From the NCBI GenBank assembly GCA_018303705.1, contig JAGVXQ010000028.1, positions 1 to 7,197 of the forward strand: a stretch of DNA of 7,197 nt, read 5' to 3'. Both the position numbers and the translations under genes were made by a program. The notes below the pieces were generated by a model, which saw only the letters and a program-made list of their open reading frames with translations, was not told where the DNA came from and did not search any database. How positions within the stretch are numbered: position 1 is the first letter of the stretch; every line of letters begins with the position of its first letter. The stretch comes from Candidatus Woesearchaeota archaeon (lineage in GTDB: Archaea > Nanobdellota > Nanobdellia > SCGC-AAA011-G17 > JACPNG01). Shown here in pieces: positions 4,983 through 7,197 of the stretch.

Positions 4983-6521
4983 TCATTTGGTGCCCTTTTT
5001 CTCTATTGGTTTTTGCTTCGGCTCTAGTTCTTTCTTGTCATCACTCTTTTTAGTTGTCCCTTTTGGAGCCTTTCCATTCGGATATGTCTCACAGCTTATT
5101 CCGTTTAAAATTAAGTCATTGCTAGTATAATACTTAAAAACAGATGCACATTGTCCTGTTTCCCATGAATATTTGCCGCATTGCCTTTTGTCCTGCCACT
5201 GTCCAGAGCTAGTGCACAACCTTAACTTTCCGCTTTCGCATGAAATCTGCCCTTCATATGCATCAGGCCCAGAGCATTTTTTCTTGCAGTCAGCAGGGCA
5301 ATTTTCTTTTGTTTCGGGGCATGTGCTCCCTTGCTGCCAGCTTCCATCGCTCTGGCATGCACCATCACCACATTTATGCTCGCATAAGTCAGGGCTTGCA
5401 AAAAATTTGCCTTTTATAGGAATATCTCCGCTCTTGCCATATGTTATATCGATGAAATTGCTGTTGGCATTCTCATTTGAGCTTGCCAAGTAAAACCTGT
5501 TTTCTTCTATCTTGTAAATTCCTATAGTATCCTTGCCATCCCCATCCCAGTCCCCAGACAAAGGATGATTCCCTGCCTTCCATAGGCTGATTTTTGCTGT
5601 GCTAACAATTTTGGCATCGTTTTCATTGCTGTTAGCAAGGTTAAACTCTCCTGTCGTAGGGTTGTAAAATGATATAGTATCCTTGCCATCCCCATCCCAG
5701 TCCCCAGACAAAAATTCATCGCTAGCAGTTCCAGCACTTCCGAACTCAGGGCTTGAAAATGCCTTGACCATGGCATTCTCATTTGATAAATATACAAGAT
5801 GCTTTCCCCCGCTATACCTATTCCTAGGGTTTGCCCATGTGTCCATGCCATCTCCATTCCAATCACCTATTGCACTGGAATCAACATCCCTGCCTGCTAT
5901 GAACTTGACATCGGCAGGGCCATCAGAATTTGCATTCTTCAAGTAATATGTGTTCTCTAATGAAGGCACTTTCCAGCTTGTCTTTGGGTTTCCTTCCTTG
6001 TATATGCCTACCTCATCAATGCCATCATTGTCCCAGTCTCCCGTTATTGGATGCAATCCTTTTATCCCAGGTACTATATCAGCATCATCTATTCTTACCT
6101 TAACCTCGTCATAAGTAATTGCCCCGTTTGCATCTGTGCTGACACCCCTAAGCAAATAAAATACATTCTCTGATGGCCTGTAAACTCCAATATAGTCCTT
6201 TTTTGAGTTTACTGCGCATCCAGAAGGGCATTCATAGTTTGTTGCATCGCATGTTCCGCTGCAGCAAATCGGTCTTTTGCTTATGTCTTTTGGCTGGGCC
6301 TTCAAAGAACCTGCGCAGCAGGGCAATTCTGCCTGTCCTGTTTCAGCAGTTGGTATCTCTTGGCCCGTCTGTACACATGAAACATCTGTTGTTGTCATGG
6401 AAGTTATTGTTTCTATTGAATTGATGGATCCAAACGCATATATCACAACAACAGCTACTGTAAGAATAATAGCAGCACTGATAAAAAACCTGTTCTTGTT
6501 ATCCCTTCTTTTTTTTACCAT
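4983..6521 (-). CDS. Membrane-anchored cysteine-rich surface protein with VCBS/FG-GAP-like repeats
   Basis: A 512-residue protein. Basic residues 3-11 and one hydrophobic segment (12-33) make an N-terminal anchor or uncleaved signal, placing the rest outside. Residues 49-102 are cysteine-rich, with Cys-Cys pairs at 68-69 and 86-87. A half-repeat (DYIGVYRPSENVFYL, 109-123) precedes four repeats opening with Gly-Asp-Trp-Asp/Asn-x-Asp-Gly at 161, 219, 273 and 323, spaced 58, 54 and 50 residues; the alternating Asp residues form calcium loops of the kind seen in propeller-like VCBS/FG-GAP proteins. The C-terminal cysteine-rich part starts at 380 with CGDGACQ and ends in CPADC (408-412), a motif common in archaeal surface proteins, then continues to Cys477. 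The last 35 residues are a lysine-rich disordered tail. The second repeat is degenerate after its loop. Likely role is adhesion or envelope structure; no catalytic motif is seen. Confidence 0.85.
   Translation of the reverse strand: MVKKRRDNKNRFFISAAIILTVAVVVIYAFGSINSIETITSMTTTDVSCVQTGQEIPTAETGQAELPCCAGSLKAQPKDISKRPICCSGTCDATNYECPSGCAVNSKKDYIGVYRPSENVFYLLRGVSTDANGAITYDEVKVRIDDADIVPGIKGLHPITGDWDNDGIDEVGIYKEGNPKTSWKVPSLENTYYLKNANSDGPADVKFIAGRDVDSSAIGDWNGDGMDTWANPRNRYSGGKHLVYLSNENAMVKAFSSPEFGSAGTASDEFLSGDWDGDGKDTISFYNPTTGEFNLANSNENDAKIVSTAKISLWKAGNHPLSGDWDGDGKDTIGIYKIEENRFYLASSNENANSNFIDITYGKSGDIPIKGKFFASPDLCEHKCGDGACQSDGSWQQGSTCPETKENCPADCKKKCSGPDAYEGQISCESGKLRLCTSSGQWQDKRQCGKYSWETGQCASVFKYYTSNDLILNGISCETYPNGKAPKGTTKKSDDKKELEPKQKPIEKKGTK
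5523..5562 (-). repeat. 40-bp intragenic direct repeat, copy nearer the 3' end
   Basis: Identical to 5673-5712, exactly 150 bp (50 codons) away. It encodes the calcium loop LSGDWDGDGKDTI of the fourth full repeat of the surface protein. Identity also at synonymous positions points to recent duplication or gene conversion between repeat units. Confidence 0.9.
5673..5712 (-). repeat. 40-bp intragenic direct repeat, copy nearer the 5' end
   Basis: Partner of the copy at 5523-5562, encoding the same loop in the third full repeat of the surface protein. The other two loops of the gene code similar residues with different codons. Confidence 0.9.
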
Positions 6522-6547
6522 ATTAACAATAAAACATCTTTATTTGT

Positions 6548-6562
6548 GCTTATATATTTTGC
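6548..6562 (-). promoter_or_regulatory. TATA promoter of the surface-protein gene
   Basis: In the 57-base gap the minus strand reads GCAAAATATATAAGC, a clear BRE plus TATA box centred about 34 bases before ATG 6521. A start about 26 bases downstream of the box centre leaves a leader of only some eight bases. No Shine-Dalgarno sequence precedes the ATG. The gene therefore has its own promoter and need not depend on the upstream gene. Confidence 0.6.
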
Positions 6563-6578
6563 TTTACCACTATAAAAT

Positions 6579-7197
6579 TTAGACAAATCTCATAAGGAAA
6601 TAAGTCCTTTGCGCAAACAAGTAATTTTTTTTAATATCTTCCCAATTGCCAGCATGTTTTGAGATATAAACATCCCTTAGTTCTTTATTCGCAACGTCGA
6701 GCATGCTTTTGTCTATGTTATCTTCTTTATCGATTGCAAATATGACAAGGAATGTAATTGCAAGGATCTTTACCCCAGGGTCATGCATTCCAACATACCT
6801 AAGCCTGCTTGTTCCATAAGACTCGTTCATCCTCAATGAATACTTGTAGCTGAAGAATACCATTGCTAGTTTTGACAGCATTTTTCTTAGCATGAAATTG
6901 TTTAAATGGTGCTTTTTAAGGAAGAATCTTGCATATGGCTCGAAATAAGGCATCTCAAGTTCTCTTTTCATTATGTTGTAAATTTCTGTCCAATTGAGAT
7001 TGTCTAGGTTCTTGTTTATCAGCCTTGACAAAGACATCTTAAAAACATCCCCTAGAACATCCCTTGCCTCAAACCATTCATTTATGTAATCATCGTTGAC
7101 AGGCTTAAAGTCTTTCTTGTATTTCAGGTAAAGAAATACTTTTTCTGCAAGCCCTGGGTGTTTTTTTGCCATCTCAGGAAATTCTTTATCATATATT
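6579..7197 (-). CDS. Unrecognised helical protein, 5' truncated by the window edge
   Basis: I do not recognise this protein. The frame stays open through the right edge: codons before the first ATG (7172) read IYDKEFPE, so the gene probably begins outside the window and the 197 residues from ATG 7172 are a minimum. The sequence is rich in Lys, Leu, Phe and Tyr and looks almost wholly alpha-helical. One hydrophobic stretch (VKILAITFLVIFAI, about residues 132-145 counted from ATG 7172) may be a buried helix or a short membrane segment. It is followed by an acidic run (DKEDNIDKS) and a charged C-terminus. No catalytic motif, cysteine cluster or repeat is visible. It lies 57 bases before the surface-protein gene on the same strand, with a promoter in between, so a functional link is not implied. 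Confidence 0.65.
   Translation of the reverse strand, partial: IYDKEFPEMAKKHPGLAEKVFLYLKYKKDFKPVNDDYINEWFEARDVLGDVFKMSLSRLINKNLDNLNWTEIYNIMKRELEMPYFEPYARFFLKKHHLNNFMLRKMLSKLAMVFFSYKYSLRMNESYGTSRLRYVGMHDPGVKILAITFLVIFAIDKEDNIDKSMLDVANKELRDVYISKHAGNWEDIKKNYLFAQRTYFLMRFV

Noticed and set aside
5522..5866. A 114-residue minus-strand reading frame with repeated GTGMGMARIL-like peptides
   Set aside because: It is the shifted frame of the calcium-loop repeats of the surface protein; its internal repeats only mirror the DNA repeat.
6173..6582. Plus-strand reading frames opposite the start of the surface-protein gene
   Set aside because: They run antisense to the anchor and cysteine-rich codons of a well-supported gene and show no domain.

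Overview
This AT-rich window looks like a chromosomal piece of an archaeon, most plausibly a DPANN-type lineage such as Woesearchaeota or Pacearchaeota. The evidence is archaeal TATA boxes about 25-35 bases before first-gene start codons with almost no leader, heavy use of AGA/AGG arginine codons, a CGDGxC cysteine-rich surface protein, and an archaeal-type winged-helix nucleotidyltransferase/HEPN gene pair. The taxon is inferred; no rRNA or tRNA gene is visible.

Left part, plus strand (1-2477). The window opens inside a multi-TM GT-C (family 39/ArnT-like) glycosyltransferase gene whose 5' end is missing. After about 140 bases comes a two-gene toxin-antitoxin-like cassette: a winged-helix + MNT nucleotidyltransferase (ATG 1258) and an overlapping HEPN protein (1862-2341). 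A 22-bp repeat with a perfect 14-bp palindrome, each copy containing a TATA box, lies just upstream and is probably the cassette's promoter-operator. Behind the cassette lies a broken tail of a second glycosyltransferase gene. Its last codons share 45 identical bases with the 3' end of the first, so the cassette is bracketed by a direct repeat.

Right part, minus strand (2464-7197, read right to left). The first gene, cut by the right edge, encodes a helical protein I do not recognise. Next is a membrane-anchored protein with cysteine-rich segments and four to five VCBS/FG-GAP-like calcium-binding repeats, then an alkaline-phosphatase-superfamily phosphodiesterase, then a DUF362 protein overlapping it by about 20 bases. 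The DUF362 gene seems to stop early: a missing base would join it to a cysteine-rich tail that is still readable just past its stop.

Taken together, the glycosyltransferase, phosphodiesterase and surface protein suggest a cell-envelope or glycan locus, with a MNT-HEPN module lodged at the convergent junction between the two gene groups. The junction at 2342-2543 carries two gene tails in apparent decay and is the most rearranged part of the window. No CRISPR array, integrase, transposase or RNA gene was seen.
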